Shown: one piece after another, positions 24,236 through 36,479 of the stretch | Layout: each line of letters starts with the position of its first letter | Numbering within the stretch: position 1 is the first letter of the stretch | DNA from: Proteles cristata cristata | Taxonomy: Eukaryota; Chordata; Mammalia; Carnivora; Hyaenidae | Assembly: GCA_017311185.1 (NCBI GenBank) | Contig: JAESUZ010005537.1 | Coordinates: 868,001 to 932,000 of the forward strand | Length of the DNA stretch: 64,000 nt | Reading direction: 5' to 3' | Notes under the pieces: generated by a model | The model's input: only the letters and a program-made list of their open reading frames with translations | The model's database searches: none | Told to the model about the DNA's origin: nothing | Position numbers and translations under genes: made by a program

Positions 24236-25490
24236 ATACAGAGGTGGTATGATGTGGATTAAAAGGACAAATACGAAAGGTAAAAAATAAAGTTAGCAGA
24301 AGCAGACAAAAATATAAAGTTAATAGAATATGTTGAAGAATATCTTTATGACTTAGATATGGGGAAGAATTTCTCATACAAAATGTTAAAAAACAAGGAA
24401 GTAAGCAGTAAGGGAAAAAAAGGAATTGGATTTCATTATTAAGAAAAGATTTATTATATCATAAAAACATTTATTTTTAAGTTTATTTATTTTGAGAGAG
24501 AGAGAGAGAGTGAGAGCATGTGAACAGGGAAGAGCAGAGAGAGAGGGAGAGAGAATCCCAAGCAGACTCCATGCTGTCAGTACAGAGCCCGATGCGGGGT
24601 TCGAACACACTGTGAGGTCGTGACCTGAACAGAATCAAGAGTCAGACACATAACCAATGGAGTCACCCAGGCACCTCAAGAGTATTAAAAAAGAGATTTC
24701 TTATCAATGAAGAGGACTGTGCAGAAAATAAATAAGTATGTAAGTAAGTAAATAAATACATAAATTTCACAATGTTTAAAACTGACAAAAGATTAACATT
24801 TAGGAGATACAAGAAATTTATGAAAATCAACCAGAAAAAGAGACAACTCAAAGCAAAGGGTCTACATGGCAATTTTTAGAAGTGAAAATCCCCAAAGAGA
24901 CAAAAAATATATGGAGAATTGTTTAAAAGCATTGGCCATCAGAGAGATTTAAGTTAAACTACAGTGAGATATCACTTTCCATAATTTACACCAATAAAAA
25001 TTAGAAAGTGGGATGTTGGCAAGCTTTGCAGAGATACAGGATTCCCTAGATCCCTCCAACAGGCAGGATTATGAAGTGGTGGAGACATTCTGGAGAACAT
25101 TCCCAATCATGTAGTCAAATTAAGTATATGCATATTTTATAATTCAGCTACTGAGCTCCTGGGTATGTACACTCCCAAAACAAATCCAGGTTTATAACAG
25201 ACTATGCACAATGATGTTCATTGCAGCCTTGTTTGTGGAGTCAGGGAGTTGGAGGCAACCTGGAAGCCCATCACTCTGAGCAAACGGGTAAAATGCATGG
25301 GATACACCATTGCATATTATGTGGCAGTCAGAAGAAATAGAAATTGATTGTAAGAGCATAGGCTGTGGTGCAAACAAATAAAAAAAGAATCAGATTAATA
25401 TAACAATATCATGGATATACATTAAAAATACATGCATACAAAACAGCAATGTATATTTTTAAGAACATACACAAATGGAAAATACACATT
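24236..25490 (+). mobile_element. L1 fragment (ORF2 end to 3' region), sense, split by a SINE
   Basis: gaagaatatctttatgactt near 24,335, gccatcagagagatttaagt near 24,940, atgatgttcattgcagcctt near 25,210 and gcatattatgtggcagtcag near 25,312 follow L1 order. The SINE at 24,464-24,677 interrupts it. No intact frame remains. Confidence 0.85.
24464..24677 (-). mobile_element. CAN-SINE, antisense, inserted in an L1 fragment
   Basis: Reverse orientation: t-rich start with a (ga)n run, the mutated B box (ggttcgaacac) and the head tcacccaggcacctc. L1 sequence continues on both sides. Confidence 0.9.
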
Positions 25491-26061
25491 AAACTACTGA
25501 TAACAAGAATGAAAAGGGAATATCATTACAGACCCATATGGTCATCTCAATAGATACCAACAAAACAAAACACCCACCAAGGATGTGGTAAACAAGAAAA
25601 ATATACAAGATTCAATTGTATTTTACATACTTGCAAAGTAGTTATAAACTGAAAATGTTTAAATGCTATTTATAAGAACATTAAAAACTATAAAATACTT
25701 AGGGAAATTTTTTATAAAAGATGTATAGGTTCTATACACTAAAAATCACAAAATATTGCTGGGGGGGATAGTTAAAGAGAATCGAAAGAAAGATAAGTCC
25801 TGCTTATGGACCATAAGATGATATTATTAAAGATGTAAATTCTCCACTGACCGATATGGAGATTCACTGCAATCTCAGTCAGAAACTCAGTAGGATTTTG
25901 TGCAAAATTTGACAAACTGATTCTAAAATTTGTATGAAAATGCAAATGACAAGGTAGCCAAAGAAATTTGAAAATGAAGAATACAGCTGGAAGACTTTAA
26001 CACTGCTTAGTCTTATAACTAATTATAAACCTATGATAATAAAGGCAATGTGGTGTTGCTG

Positions 26062-26072
26062 TAGATATAGAT

Positions 26073-26127
<55 letters not shown>
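26062..26127 (+). repeat. (GATA)n microsatellite inside L1
   Basis: About a dozen perfect gata units preceded by imperfect atatag units; likely polymorphic. Confidence 0.95.
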
Positions 26128-26268
26128 TCAATGGAAAAAGAATAGAAAGCCCTAAATATAGGGCCTCATATGAATAACCAATAATTTTTTATAAAGGTGC
26201 AAAGGCAATTCAATATAGAAAAGATAATCGTTTCAACACGTGGCACTGGGACAATAAATATTCATTTC

Positions 26269-26492
26269 TTTTTTTTTCTTTTTAATCTTTTAATGTTTAT
26301 CTATTTCTGAGAGAGAGAAATAAAGTTTGAGCAGGGGAGGGGCAGAGAGAGATGGAGACACAGAAATCAAAGCAGGCTCCAGGCTCTGAGCTGTCAGCAC
26401 AGAGCCTGACATGGGGCCTGAACCCACGAACCATGAGATTATGACTTGAGCCAAAGTCAGATGCTTAACGGACTGAGCCACCCAGGTGCCCC
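26269..26492 (-). mobile_element. Felid-type CAN-SINE, antisense, inserted in an L1 fragment
   Basis: Reverse orientation with a poly-T start, gggcctgaacccacgaacc B-box region and head gagccacccaggtgcccc. It interrupts L1 ORF2-derived sequence. Confidence 0.93.
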
Positions 26493-26507
26493 AGATACTC
26501 TTTTCTA

Positions 26508-26573
26508 AAAAGAAAGAAGCAGAAGGAGGAGAGGGAGAGGGAGAGGGAAAAGGAGAATGAGAAGAAGAAGAAG
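26508..26573 (+). repeat. Polypurine (GA-rich) tract
   Basis: A run of gaagga, gggaga and gaagaa units next to the 5' end of the antisense SINE; it may adopt H-DNA. Confidence 0.85.
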
Positions 26574-27130
26574 CACCCTTTGATACTTACCTCACATCTC
26601 ATACAAAATTCAACTAAAAATGGATCGCTGACCTAACCGTAAAACCTTAAAACTATAAAACTTCTAGGAGTAAACAAAGGAAAGAAAACCTTAGTGACCG
26701 TGGGTTAGGCCAAGATTCTTAAATAAGAAACAAAAAGTACAAATTATAAAACAAAAAGTTGATAAATTAGATTTCTGAAAAATTAAAAACGTTTGCTCTT
26801 CCAAAGACACTTTCAAGAAAATAAAACTACAAGCCATGTACTGGGAGAGAATATCTGCAAAACTATGTTTGGCAAAAGACGTGTGAATAGAATATGGAAA
26901 GAGCTATTACAACTCAGTAAAAAGTCAAACAGCCCAGTAATGAGTGAGCACAAAATTCGAACAAAGGATTCACTAAGTAAGAATGTCAAATAAGAACATG
27001 AAAAGATGCTCAACATCATTAGTCATTGGGGAAACACACATCGAAACCACAATGAGGTACCACTTCACACCCACAAGGATGACTAGAACTATGAAAATAG
27101 GCAAGGTTAAGTGTTGGCGAAGAGGTAAAA

Positions 27131-28639
27131 CAGCTGGAACTAACTCTCATGTTTCTTTAAATGCCTGACATGGGGAGGTGAACACAGACATGGTCTCTAC
27201 CCTCAAGAAGCTTCTGTCTAGCCATACTCTCTCCCTCTGTATGTGACAAGCCTTTAAATCCACTGCCTTAGGAACTCCCGTTTTCCCAGTCCTGCACTAA
27301 TGGTTTACGTTATAGCTGGAAACAGTGACTCCTCCCGCTGCGCACGTCCGGAAGTCTGGAGGAGAAAGGATCTAGAACTGTGAGGAAACAGTTGGCATTG
27401 ATTCGGCTAGACCGCGAGTGTGAGCTGCTGATCTGACAGGGGAAGAAAGAGGCAGGACCGCTAAAACACTCTGGGCAGATTAAGAAAAAGCTCTGAGGCA
27501 GAAAAGTCAACCAAGAGGGGCACTTCTGCCATTTTGAAGGCTGACTGGATCCCAAGGCCACTGCTTCTCTACGGAGGCAGCTGTCCCAGAGCAAAAGAAC
27601 AGGAGTTAGAGTCGGGATAGCTCAGCAGCTGTGAGATCTAGACAAGTCACCTCGTCTCCCTGAGCCTCCAGTCCCTGAGCACGTAGCTGTCAGATGAATA
27701 ATGACTTAGTAAAACAATAAATGAGAAAACTGTAGAATGTTGGAACCAACATTTGTTCTAGACACAAGGAAAGTTTTAAATGGTGATCGGGAGAGTAGAA
27801 AGAAGCAAAACCTTTTATATAAGGAATGGAGGAAAGAACAGGGAGACACACAGTGACCTTGTCTCTGAGAATGTATGAACAGCTATCAGGAAGAAAATGG
27901 AGAAAATGTGCTCCATGCGGCCCCCAGGGAGGGAGCGAGCGACGGGTGGTTATCAGGTATGAAGATGCTTGCCTCAGGCAGGCAGATGCAGACTCAATAT
28001 TTAGAAGTTTCTAAGTGTTAAGAGTTGCTTGAAAGTGAAATTGGCCACCTCACAAGGTAGTGAGCTTCTTGTCACTCAATGTCATAAGCAGCATCCAGGT
28101 AGGATAGACGAAGGGGAGTATCAAACATAGCAGGTGAGAAGTAGAGAATCCAAGCCAAATTCTGAATTGAGAAAAATGAGTTTTGAACATGGATATGATG
28201 AGTTTGAAAGGAAGGCAGGGCATGCAAGTAGAGGAGAGACTGCCTGTCACTGGAGACACAGGTTGGAAAGTCATGAAAATATCCATAGCTAAAGAAAGTC
28301 AACTGATTCCCCATTCCCGGTTTTGGTAAGCGAAGGCCAAGTGATTCTAAATATTTACGTAAGTGTGCTGGTGGGTGCCCTGGGGGCCACGGCCGGCTTG
28401 GAGAGTGCCTTGTGGAATCAAACATAGATGCAGCCCGCTTACTGCCTGCTGGATGCCATTGCGCATGTACAACCCACCCAACTACCCAGTGTGGGCCACC
28501 ATGCCACAGACACCCACGACTCCTTCATGAAGTGTCCATGTTGCAGAGGACTTGTGCTCTTCTATAACTTTCTCGAAGTGCATGAAAGTGTTTATCCTAG
28601 GAGAGGAAATACTTCTGAGTCCTCTTCTTATTAGTATTA
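27131..28639. other. Intergenic, no gene recognised
   Basis: A MIR-like piece is at about 27,600-27,760. A small CpG-bearing patch (ctgcgcacgtccgg, about 27,338-27,352) stands alone. Confidence 0.5.
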
Positions 28640-28814
28640 TTAGTCATGATCATAAAAGTAAGATTCACAGCCCTTTACACACAGAGCTTTCACATCCATC
28701 AACTTGACCCCCACACCCATCTGTGAGCTATGCATTGCTATGGTTTTCCCTTCACAGATGAGGAAATTGAGATCTACAGGGATTTAACTAGCATGTCTTT
28801 TGCAGTTATACACT
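28640..28814 (-). repeat. MIR remnant, target of the young SINE at 28.8 kb
   Basis: cttcacagatgaggaaattg and gatttaactagcatgtcttt are antisense MIR; the SINE cuts it and flanking sequence continues at 29,043. Confidence 0.65.
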
Positions 28815-29042
28815 TTTTTTTTTAATTTTTTTTTTTTATGTTTTATTTATTTCTAGGAGAGAGAGAGAGACAGTGTGAGCAGGGGAGGGTCAGAGAGAGA
28901 GGGAGTCACAGACTGAAACAGGCTCCAGGCTCTGAGCTGGCAGTCAGCACAGAGCCCGACGCGGGGCTCGAACCCACGAACCGCGAGATCATGACCCAAG
29001 CGAAAGTCGGACGCTTAACTGACTAAGCCACTCAGGCGCCCC
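28815..29042 (-). mobile_element. Young felid CAN-SINE subfamily copy 1, antisense
   Basis: CpG sites are largely intact (gcccgacgcggggctcgaac) and there is an exact 14-base duplication, tgcagttatacact, at 28,801-28,814 and 29,043-29,056. It shares diagnostic features with the copies at 54.2 and 55.4 kb: the ctggcagtcagc insertion, aagcgaaagtcgg, ctaagccac and the ctaggagagag tail junction. It inserted into a MIR remnant. Confidence 0.97.
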
Positions 29043-29056
29043 TGCAGTTATACACT

Positions 29057-30539
29057 CTTAATCACCATAGAATTATATACACTGACTTGCACAAACCACA
29101 TTGATCCTGCAAGGGCCCAAATGAAAGGAAACAGTGGATAAGCACGCAGCACTCCTAGATTTAGCTGACCCACCAATAGCCCCGCTTAACCCACTTACAC
29201 TCGACTTAGCTCTGCTCACGTCCTTATTGACAAACTCTGTAATCTCTCTGTGCTGCCCCAGCCGGGGTCTCTTTCCAAATCTCGGCCCATTGTGATAGCC
29301 TCCTGCTCTCGGCTCCTTCCTAGTGAGACGCTCCACACAAACGGTTCTACTCAGAACAGCCCCTCCTCTGATAGGGCCTGGGAACTCCCCTTTTTGAGGT
29401 TATCTTGAAGTCGGCCCCCATCTATTGATGAACACTGGTGCTGCTGAATGTCTGTCCCAAACATTCTTTTCAGCCATACACACAGGTTATGTTGAGTCAC
29501 CCACGGTTTCTCCCAGGGGCTCCCTTATGAACAAAGAGAGACGGTTGATGGGATTAGAGATCCAGTCTATGGGGCAGAGCTCAGTCTGGATCAGTGGTCA
29601 GGGCTAGAGGTTGACCAGTAGACCAGGTCAGGGTGCTGCTCTTCTCCTGAGAAAGTACAAGTACTTACTTCACGACGACTTTATCAAGCATGCACATCAT
29701 TCACATACTTTCTCCCTCCCCGGTATAAACAACAGACTGAATCCTTGTCCTAACAAGGATTGGCCTGCCCATTGTCTCTGGATCTGAAGCCCCTTGCTTT
29801 CTCTAGTGTTATCAAGGACGTCTCCAGTGGGGCCTTGTCTCCCTGAAATCCTTAAGTTCTTTCCTCTCGGCTAGACTCTTCATACCAGCATAGAAACACA
29901 CTATAAGACTCATGTTTTAGAAAGTCTCTCCGTTGGCCCTATGTTCTTATGCCACTCCACTGCTTTACGCTTCCCACAAAACCCGAGAAGGAGTTGTCTG
30001 AACAGGTTGTTTCTGCTTCCTTTCCTCCCTCTTTGTCCTCAACCCCTTGAGCTTCTGTCCCCAGCAGTCCACTGTCACTGTCAACCTCCCCGTGATCACA
30101 TCTAATGGTCAATTCCCTGGTATTTCACTGGATATCTTGACCTCTGTCTCCCAGGTTTTCTTCTACTTCTGTTGTTTGGGTTGAGGCTTCTCTGTCAAAC
30201 TGAAATCATTAGGTCCTCTGGGCTTAGACGCAGGCTTTCCTTAATTCTCAATCTCTGTCTTTCACAAGAGCCCTTAGTTTTAATATCATCTCCATGCAAC
30301 GGAGCCTAAAGGTATCCTTCCAGCCTGGACTGCTCTGCTGAGCACGAGTTTCATTTGTAAGCTGTCTCCCAGCTCTGCCACACGGACCCCAGGTGGCAGC
30401 CCACAGCTAACAGGACCTAAGATTGGATTCTCGTTACCTTCATTTACTCCCCTAGTCTTCCCCTCTCCGTGAATGTCCCAGACAGTTGCTTGGGACAAAA
30501 ACCGCAGCATACTCCTTGATTCCTGTCCCCTTCACCCCT
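29057..30539. other. Intergenic, no gene recognised
   Basis: Unique or very old L2-like sequence; no supported exon. Confidence 0.5.
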
Positions 30540-30985
30540 AGGTCACATCGGCCACATGGGATCTAACTCTGTATGATCCAAATCTGCTCATTTCACTACA
30601 ACTCCATGGGCTGAGCCACCACCACCCTCACTGCAAGCACTGTCCTAGTGCCCTTCCTGAGCCCCTGACGGTCCTCACTTGCCATCTCCTCTCCCCAACC
30701 TCCACACTACAGTCTGAACCGTCTTCTAAAAATGTGTTCTTGTGCCCTGTGCATCTGGCTTTGCTAAACTTGTCTGTTTCTTAAACACACGAAGGTGGCT
30801 TTCTCTTTTGGAGCTTTGCCCTCTGCTGGGAACACTCTTTCCTCAGATCTTTTCCTGGCAAACTTCTCATCCTTCTAGACATTCCATCACTTCCACTATC
30901 TCCACTGGTAATGGTGACTTCTGTATTACTGTCCTTCATTAACTAGAAAGTAAGGTCTGTGTGGGCAAAGACTTTACCTATCTTG
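30540..30985 (+). repeat. L2 LINE remnant
   Basis: ctctgctgggaacactcttt, acttccactatctccactgg and aactagaaagtaaggtctgt fit the L2 3' region; an antisense SINE follows at 30,994. Confidence 0.7.
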
Positions 30986-30993
30986 TTAACCAA

Positions 30994-31194
30994 TTTTTTT
31001 TTAATGTTTATTTCTGAGAGAGAGAGACAGTGTGAGCAGGGGAGGGTCAGAGAAAGAGGGAGACACAGAATCTGAAGCAGGCTCTGAGCTGGCAGTCAGC
31101 ACAGAGCCCGACACGGGGCTCGAACCCAAGAACTGTGAGATCATGACCTGAGCCGAAGTCGGACACTTAACCAACTGAGCCACCCAGGTGCTCC
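30994..31194 (-). mobile_element. Felid CAN-SINE, antisense, mosaic of diagnostic sites
   Basis: It has the ctggcagtcagc insertion of the young subfamily but the older agccgaagtcgg and actgagccac variants, with a short deletion in the ggctccaggctctg segment. It may be an intermediate between the subfamilies. Confidence 0.92.
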
Positions 31195-31329
31195 TCTTGG
31201 GCACCAATTCTTTAGCGACAAGTCATCAATTGTTTAGGCTCACAACACATGTGCATTGCATTAATGAATGAATGAGCCCTCTCATGGTCTCTGGGAGTCC
31301 CCATCACTCCCAAGCACCAGGCACCGAAG

Positions 31330-31560
31330 CAGGCACTAAGCACGAGCTCCATCTAGCTCTGGAGCCACACTGCTTTGTGCAGACCCTGGCTCTGCTGACA
31401 ACTGACTGTGTGACTTTGGGCAGGTTTTGGTTATTTTGTTTAGTTATTTTGTAACATAAGGATCATTATAGTATCTCCCTCATCAATTTATGAACAAGTA
31501 AGATGGAACACATTTAAATAAAAGGACAGAACAGTGCTGGGCACATAGTCATTCTCAATT
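31330..31560 (+). repeat. MIR remnant
   Basis: agctctggagccacactgct, accctggctctgctgacaac, gtgtgactttgggcaggttt and cagtgctgggcacatagtca follow MIR order. Confidence 0.8.
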
Positions 31561-31804
31561 CAAGTTCGTAAAGATTATATCCTCCAAACAGCAATTCTGT
31601 AAGACAGAATTCTTCGATCTCAGTATGACTGTTTTTTGGGTGGGATCATTCTTTGTTGTGGGAACTGCCCTACTCACGGTAGGATGCTTAACAGCACCCT
31701 GTCTCCATCCACTAGCTGTCGGTAGCACCAGTTATGATAACCAAAAATGTCTTCAGATATTACTAAACGTCCTCGTAGGGGCAGGAAGGGCACAACCATT
31801 TTCT

Positions 31805-31993
31805 TTTTTTTTTTTTCCAAATCTTTTTAATGTTTATTTATTTTTGAGAGAGAAAGAGAGAGAGAGAGAAAAGCCAAAGCAGGCTCCAGGCTCTGAGCAC
31901 AGAGCCTGATGCAGGGCTCAAACTCACAAACTGTGAGATCATGACCTGAGCCAAAGTAAGACACTTTACCACCTGAGCCACGCAGGCGTCCCA
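31805..31993 (-). mobile_element. CAN-SINE, antisense, internally shortened
   Basis: It has a poly-T start, a (ga)n run and the head gagccacgcaggcgtccc. Part of the CT-rich body is missing. Target-site duplication gcacaa(c/t)cattttct lies at 31,790-31,804 and 31,995-32,009. Confidence 0.93.
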
Positions 31994-32575
31994 AGCACAA
32001 TCATTTTCTAGAGACATATACTTTTACTCGTATTGACAGATACAAATTGGAAGTTTTCAGGGTGTAAATAAGTGGCCCAAGGTCTTAGGGGTACAAAGAA
32101 AGGGAGCAAGGATTCAAATTCTCGTCTTTCTGGTCCCATTGCACATGCTCTTTTCTCCACGGATCACTGTGCTCGAGGCCCAAGACCCCTCCCTCACCCT
32201 GGTCAGCTCGCACACTCACAGATCCGTGCTAATTACACAGCAATGTAAAACGTTATATGTGGTTTGTTATTTTATATCCAGGAACATGGTCTACAGCCTT
32301 CATTACATAAAGCAGCTGTGTGTATACTCGGGGTCTAAGTGCTATTTAGTGGTCAGCTCAATGGGGTATTTTGTTTCAGGCATCACATTTCTTGTTCCCC
32401 TTTCCATACTTCTATTGAATCCTAAAGGGAGGTATGGAGCCCGGCACAGCTTGGACTAGAGTGAAAGGCAAAAGTCTCCTAAATGACAATCGTCCCATGT
32501 CCTAATTAGGTTGGGAGACACAGTGCAGGATGGGCCATATGCAGTGTGAATGTGCCCCCAGTGACTCAGTGATTT

Positions 32576-32602
32576 TGTGTGTGTGTGTGAGTGTGTGTGT
32601 GT
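32576..32602 (+). repeat. (GT)n microsatellite, interrupted
   Basis: gtgtgtgtgtgtga then gtgtgtgtgtgtc. Confidence 0.9.
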
Positions 32603-32654
32603 CCAGAAGTCACACCCAGAAGCTACCTGTAATATCTTTTCATTTGTGTCTGAA

Positions 32655-32850
32655 AGGAAGCAACTGGTTAGGTAGAAAGAATTAGACAGTTCAGGCCTCT
32701 AATTATCAATTGTGTGACTTGAACATGCCATGTGTCCCCTCTGAGACTTGGTTTCCTCATCTTTAAAAATGGGCATGAAAATATCTGTCTCACGGTGTTG
32801 CCGAGGCTCTTTAGATAAAAGGTCATGCACAGAATCAGGCTACAACTCCC
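32655..32850 (+). repeat. MIR remnant
   Basis: caattgtgtgacttgaacat and gacttggtttcctcatcttt followed by aaaaatgggcatgaaaatat fit the MIR core. Confidence 0.75.
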
Positions 32851-32994
32851 AGCTGCTTTTCCTTCTGCACTTGCCACGCCCGTGACCATGCCGCCCAAGC
32901 CCCACTCTGGTCTGCTCTCGGTGCCACCCTCTTCTCCAGAGAGAATGTTCTATTCCCTTTGCTTTCTCTCTCCATCTATTTAAATGCTACCTTT

Positions 32995-33260
32995 CCTTCG
33001 CCTCCTGGTTCAAATCCCTACTGCTCCTGGAAGATGTCCTTGACACTTCAATTCTCACTGACTTCCCCTGGACTCTTAACAATACTACATCACTCACCCA
33101 GCACTTAGATGCATTGTAACTAGTCACCTGAGTATTTCCATCTTGTTCCAAACTTGCAAGTAGCCAGAGGTCAGGACTATATTCCTTCATGCCTCACGCA
33201 CTATATAGTATACACACTATATAGTACACATAGGGACCCAATAAGCATTTGTGAGTTAAC
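32995..33260 (+). repeat. L2 LINE remnant
   Basis: ctcctggttcaaatccctac, acccagcacttagatgcatt and gacccaataagcatttgtga fit the L2 3' end. Confidence 0.7.
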
Positions 33261-33539
33261 AGTCAACACACATGAATGTTGTTGTATCACTACAGCCTGC
33301 ATACATCTCATGTAGAACTTGACACGTAGTCACCCTTCAACCAGCACCTGCAATTTACACAGAGCAAGCTGAGAATATTATATCCTTTGAATGCCGAGAC
33401 CAAGGGTTTTCCACAATCATGCATGGCTCTTCCTGCTGTAGTTTTATCGCCAGCCCTTCCCAGTGGTTCTTGAATTCTAGCTTCCCCCCCATGATTATTC
33501 ACAGCTCCCCAAATATCTCAGACACTTACACTTCCATGC

Positions 33540-33840
33540 CTCACACGTGCTGTTCCCATCGTCTGAAATGACCTTCCTCTCCTAAACTCCCCATCCAAAT
33601 CCCACTCAATCCTTCAAGGTCAGCCCAAATATTGCCTTCTGGCAAAGACTTTTGCTGATGTCCTCTCTCCCACAGTTGTTGTCTTAACACACACACACAC
33701 CCCATTTGTCTCCCAAATCGCACTATTTGCATCTCTGTCTCCCTCACGAGGCGGCAAGCTCTGTGAGGACAGCATCTGGGCGGATCCCGCTGTGCTCTCC
33801 ACACCCCACTGGCTGAGCTGGACCACAGGTGGTGTTTTGT
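33540..33840 (+). repeat. L2 LINE remnant with a short (AC)n run
   Basis: cgtgctgttcccatcgtctg, caatccttcaaggtcagccc and ggcaagctctgtgaggacag match L2 order. The (AC)7 run at about 33,688-33,701 lies inside it. Confidence 0.75.
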
Positions 33841-34809
33841 TCTTTATGAATGCCGTCCTGTACAGCAGCTCTGGTCCCTTGCTGTGCTTCTCTGCTCTTG
33901 TGTCTCATTGCCCACTTGCATGAGCGAAGGCTCTTTCCTGAATCAGCTCAGTGTCTGATTTTTCTCTAGTTGTTTCCATCACTCTAGACTGTCTTAAACA
34001 CAGCTGGCCGCTGCGTGGTCCTGGAATCTGCTGTCCTTGCCCCCCGCCCCCATCCCCACGGCAGTCCTGTCTTTCAGTCACCAAGGATGAACTTCCAGAC
34101 AAGGAAGGCTGGGGCGGAGGAGGCAGGCCCTGGGGTGTGGGCAGATGGGTACAACTGGCATAGGAACTGGCATAGGAACTGAACTAGAAGTCCAGGCCAA
34201 AGGCAGCCCTCAGGCCCAGAGCAAAGTGCCTCCATCGGGTCAACTGAGCAGGGGAGCTCCTCACCCGCTTCCCCGAGAGACGCCCTGTAGCAGGACCCGG
34301 GGCTCCTGGATCTGCTCAAGAGGCGGATTTAGTTGGTTAGTTATGCTAAAAGGCTCCTGCCCAGGCTGTTACAGCCTCCAGAATCCTGGTACTCGTCTGA
34401 TTGAACAACTTCATTAAATTGCAGTAAAAGGAAAGTGGGCCGGATGTGCACCGGGAGAGGAGGCAGGTGGCTGAGTCCACGGGCTGCTTCCTGAGCCCTG
34501 TGCCTACAGGCCCCTGGGCAGGCAGGGGCCATGCATGCCGAGCTCTAGTGTGGGACACAGAAGACCCTCAAAGGTCATCTGCTCCACGAGCTCATTCATA
34601 CTGATGGCAGGGAAACTGACGTACAGGGAGGCCGATGGAACTCCCAGAGCTGCTCAGCGAGACGCGAGCAGAAGCACAAGGAAGCTCTAGGATTTTAGGG
34701 GTGTTTGTCCAGGACTCTGTCACTATAGCAGGTGGGAGAAAAAATTGTTGGAAAACACTAATACCTTTGTTCTTGAGGAGCACTCTCTCTTGGGGCCCTA
34801 AACTTGTTT

Positions 34810-35530
34810 GTTCATTGTTTTTTAGTAACAGCTTTATGGAAATATAGTTCACATACCATATAACTCACCTATTTAAAGTGTATACTTCAGGGAGGGGCAC
34901 CTGGGTGGATCAGTCAGTTAAGCATCTGACTTCAGCTCGGGTCATGATCTTGTGGTTTGTGAGTTCGATTCCTACATCGAGCTCTGTGCTGACAGTTCAG
35001 AGCCTGGAGCCTGCTTTGAATTCTGTGTCTCCTTCTCTCTTTCTGCTCCTCCCCTGCTCATGCTCTGTCTCTCTCTCAAAAGTAAATAAATATTTAAAAA
35101 TAAATAAATAAGTAAATAAAGTGTATAATTCAGTGGTCTCTAATATATTCACAGCATTGTGCAAGCTTTGCCACAATTAATTCTAGACCATTTGCATTAC
35201 TCCCCAAAGCAACCCAGGGCCATTCAGCCAAGGTCCCTTAATCTCCCCATTCCTTCTAACCTTAAGCGACTACTAATTTACTCTCTGCCTCTGTAAATAA
35301 ATCATATTATATATGCCCTTTTGTGACTGGCTTCCTTGTCTTTAGTGTAATGTTTTCAGGACTGATCCATTTTGTAACATGCATCAATACTTTGTTCCTT
35401 TTTATGGACACGTAACATTCTATCATGTGAATATATCACATTTTGTGTGTCTGTTCATCTGTTGATGGATATTTGGGTTGCTTGTCCCTTTTAGCTATTT
35501 TGAATCCTACTACTACTTAGTGGGGATGAC
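34810..35530 (-). mobile_element. L1 fragment, antisense, split by a SINE
   Basis: acagctttatggaaatatag (34,828) and ttttgtgactggcttccttg, tttttatggacacgtaacat, ctgttgatggatatttgggt (35,320-35,475) are the reverse complement of the L1 3' region. Confidence 0.88.
34891..35117 (+). mobile_element. CAN-SINE splitting an antisense L1
   Basis: It has the head ggggcacctgggtggatcag and a long (aaat)n tail. The 16-base duplication aaagtgtata(c/a)ttcag lies at 34,875-34,890 and 35,118-35,133. The L1 sequence reads continuously if the SINE and one copy of the duplication are ignored. Confidence 0.96.
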
Positions 35531-35533
35531 CAT

Positions 35534-36479
35534 TTTCAACTCCCTTTCCACTGGGGAGTGGAAAAACCTGTCTGTTCTTGCATGTCATTAACAATATCAG
35601 CAACAACACCGGTGGAGATCCTAAAGTAGTATTGTACACATTGGCTCAGAAAAACAGGACAGGAAGCCAGGTGGAGAAAGAGAGGTGCAGAGAGGTTAAG
35701 TCTTTTGACCCTGGTCACACAGCCTTAGGTTAGGGACATGACAGTAGAAGTCAGAGATGGTATTCGTGAGAGTTAGCCAATGAATCTTTTCTAATCTTAG
35801 GAAAAAAAGCCTTGGAACATTTTAAAAATCACACACACACATACACACACACCATCACTTTAATGGTATGGATCCATTTTTAATGTGACTCTTCTTATCT
35901 TCTATGTGTCTCAAGTCTTCTAATTCCCCACAAAGAACACACTGCCTCTCAGTGGAATTAACTCCCTCATGTCCCAATGGTTTCACCTCACCCTTACTGA
36001 GCACATCTCTACCTACTCCTTCATAGCAGGGAGCTTTGGAGCCATGGGCAGCAAGGGCTCCTTAAGGGACTTCTCCTTTGTCACAGCTGCGGTCCCCGAG
36101 CTCTGTGTGTGGGAAACATGGAGCCATGCTGTTCTGTCGCACCATCCGGGCGTTCCAGCCTGTTAAGCACCTGTCGTCAGATGTACGCCAGCCTGAGAGC
36201 GAGGTTGCTCGGGGTCCTAGTTGGTTGCACCATATGAAATGGCCAACATCAGTAATTTTGGGCCTACAAACCTGGCCACCTCATGCAGTTCAACCTGCAA
36301 GTGTCTGGGGCCCCCCTCCTTCCCTCCCGTGTTCTGCCCAAAGGCCCAGGTCTTGTGCTCTGAGCCTTCTGCCCCTCGGGGCCAGCCCAGTCTTCCTTGC
36401 CCAGGCTTCTAGAGCAACCGTTCTCCAGCTGCTCCACTGGTGCCTGAAGACGTGCGTGCTCCGGAGGTGATGGGCACTG
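35534..36479. other. Intergenic upstream of TRABD2B, no gene recognised
   Basis: An antisense MIR-like piece (about 35,640-35,760) and a (CA)n run; the remainder is unique. Confidence 0.5.
35830..35853 (+). repeat. (CA)n microsatellite, interrupted
   Basis: cacacacacac at acacacacacac. Confidence 0.9.

Larger units (their letters stand above)
25500..27130 (+). mobile_element. Second L1 fragment (ORF2 reverse-transcriptase tail), sense, split by a SINE and a microsatellite
   Basis: It reads in ORF2 order: ttcactgcaatctcagtcag near 25,863, ttctaaaatttgtatgaaaa near 25,921, tttgctcttccaaagacact near 26,792, gaaaagatgctcaacatcat near 27,000 and gaaaccacaatgaggtacca near 27,043. Its right end covers the part of the element already present at about 24,940, so this is a separate copy from the fragment to its left. 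Many stops; non-functional. Confidence 0.88.

Noticed and set aside
23658..27130. Possible intact L1 reverse transcriptase
   Set aside because: The L1 pieces carry many stops, indels and insertions; no intact domain or full-length element is present.
28838..29026. Small plus-strand proteins with nearly the same sequence here and at 55,360-55,593
   Set aside because: Both are translations through antisense copies of the same young SINE, so the similarity reflects the repeat and not a gene family.
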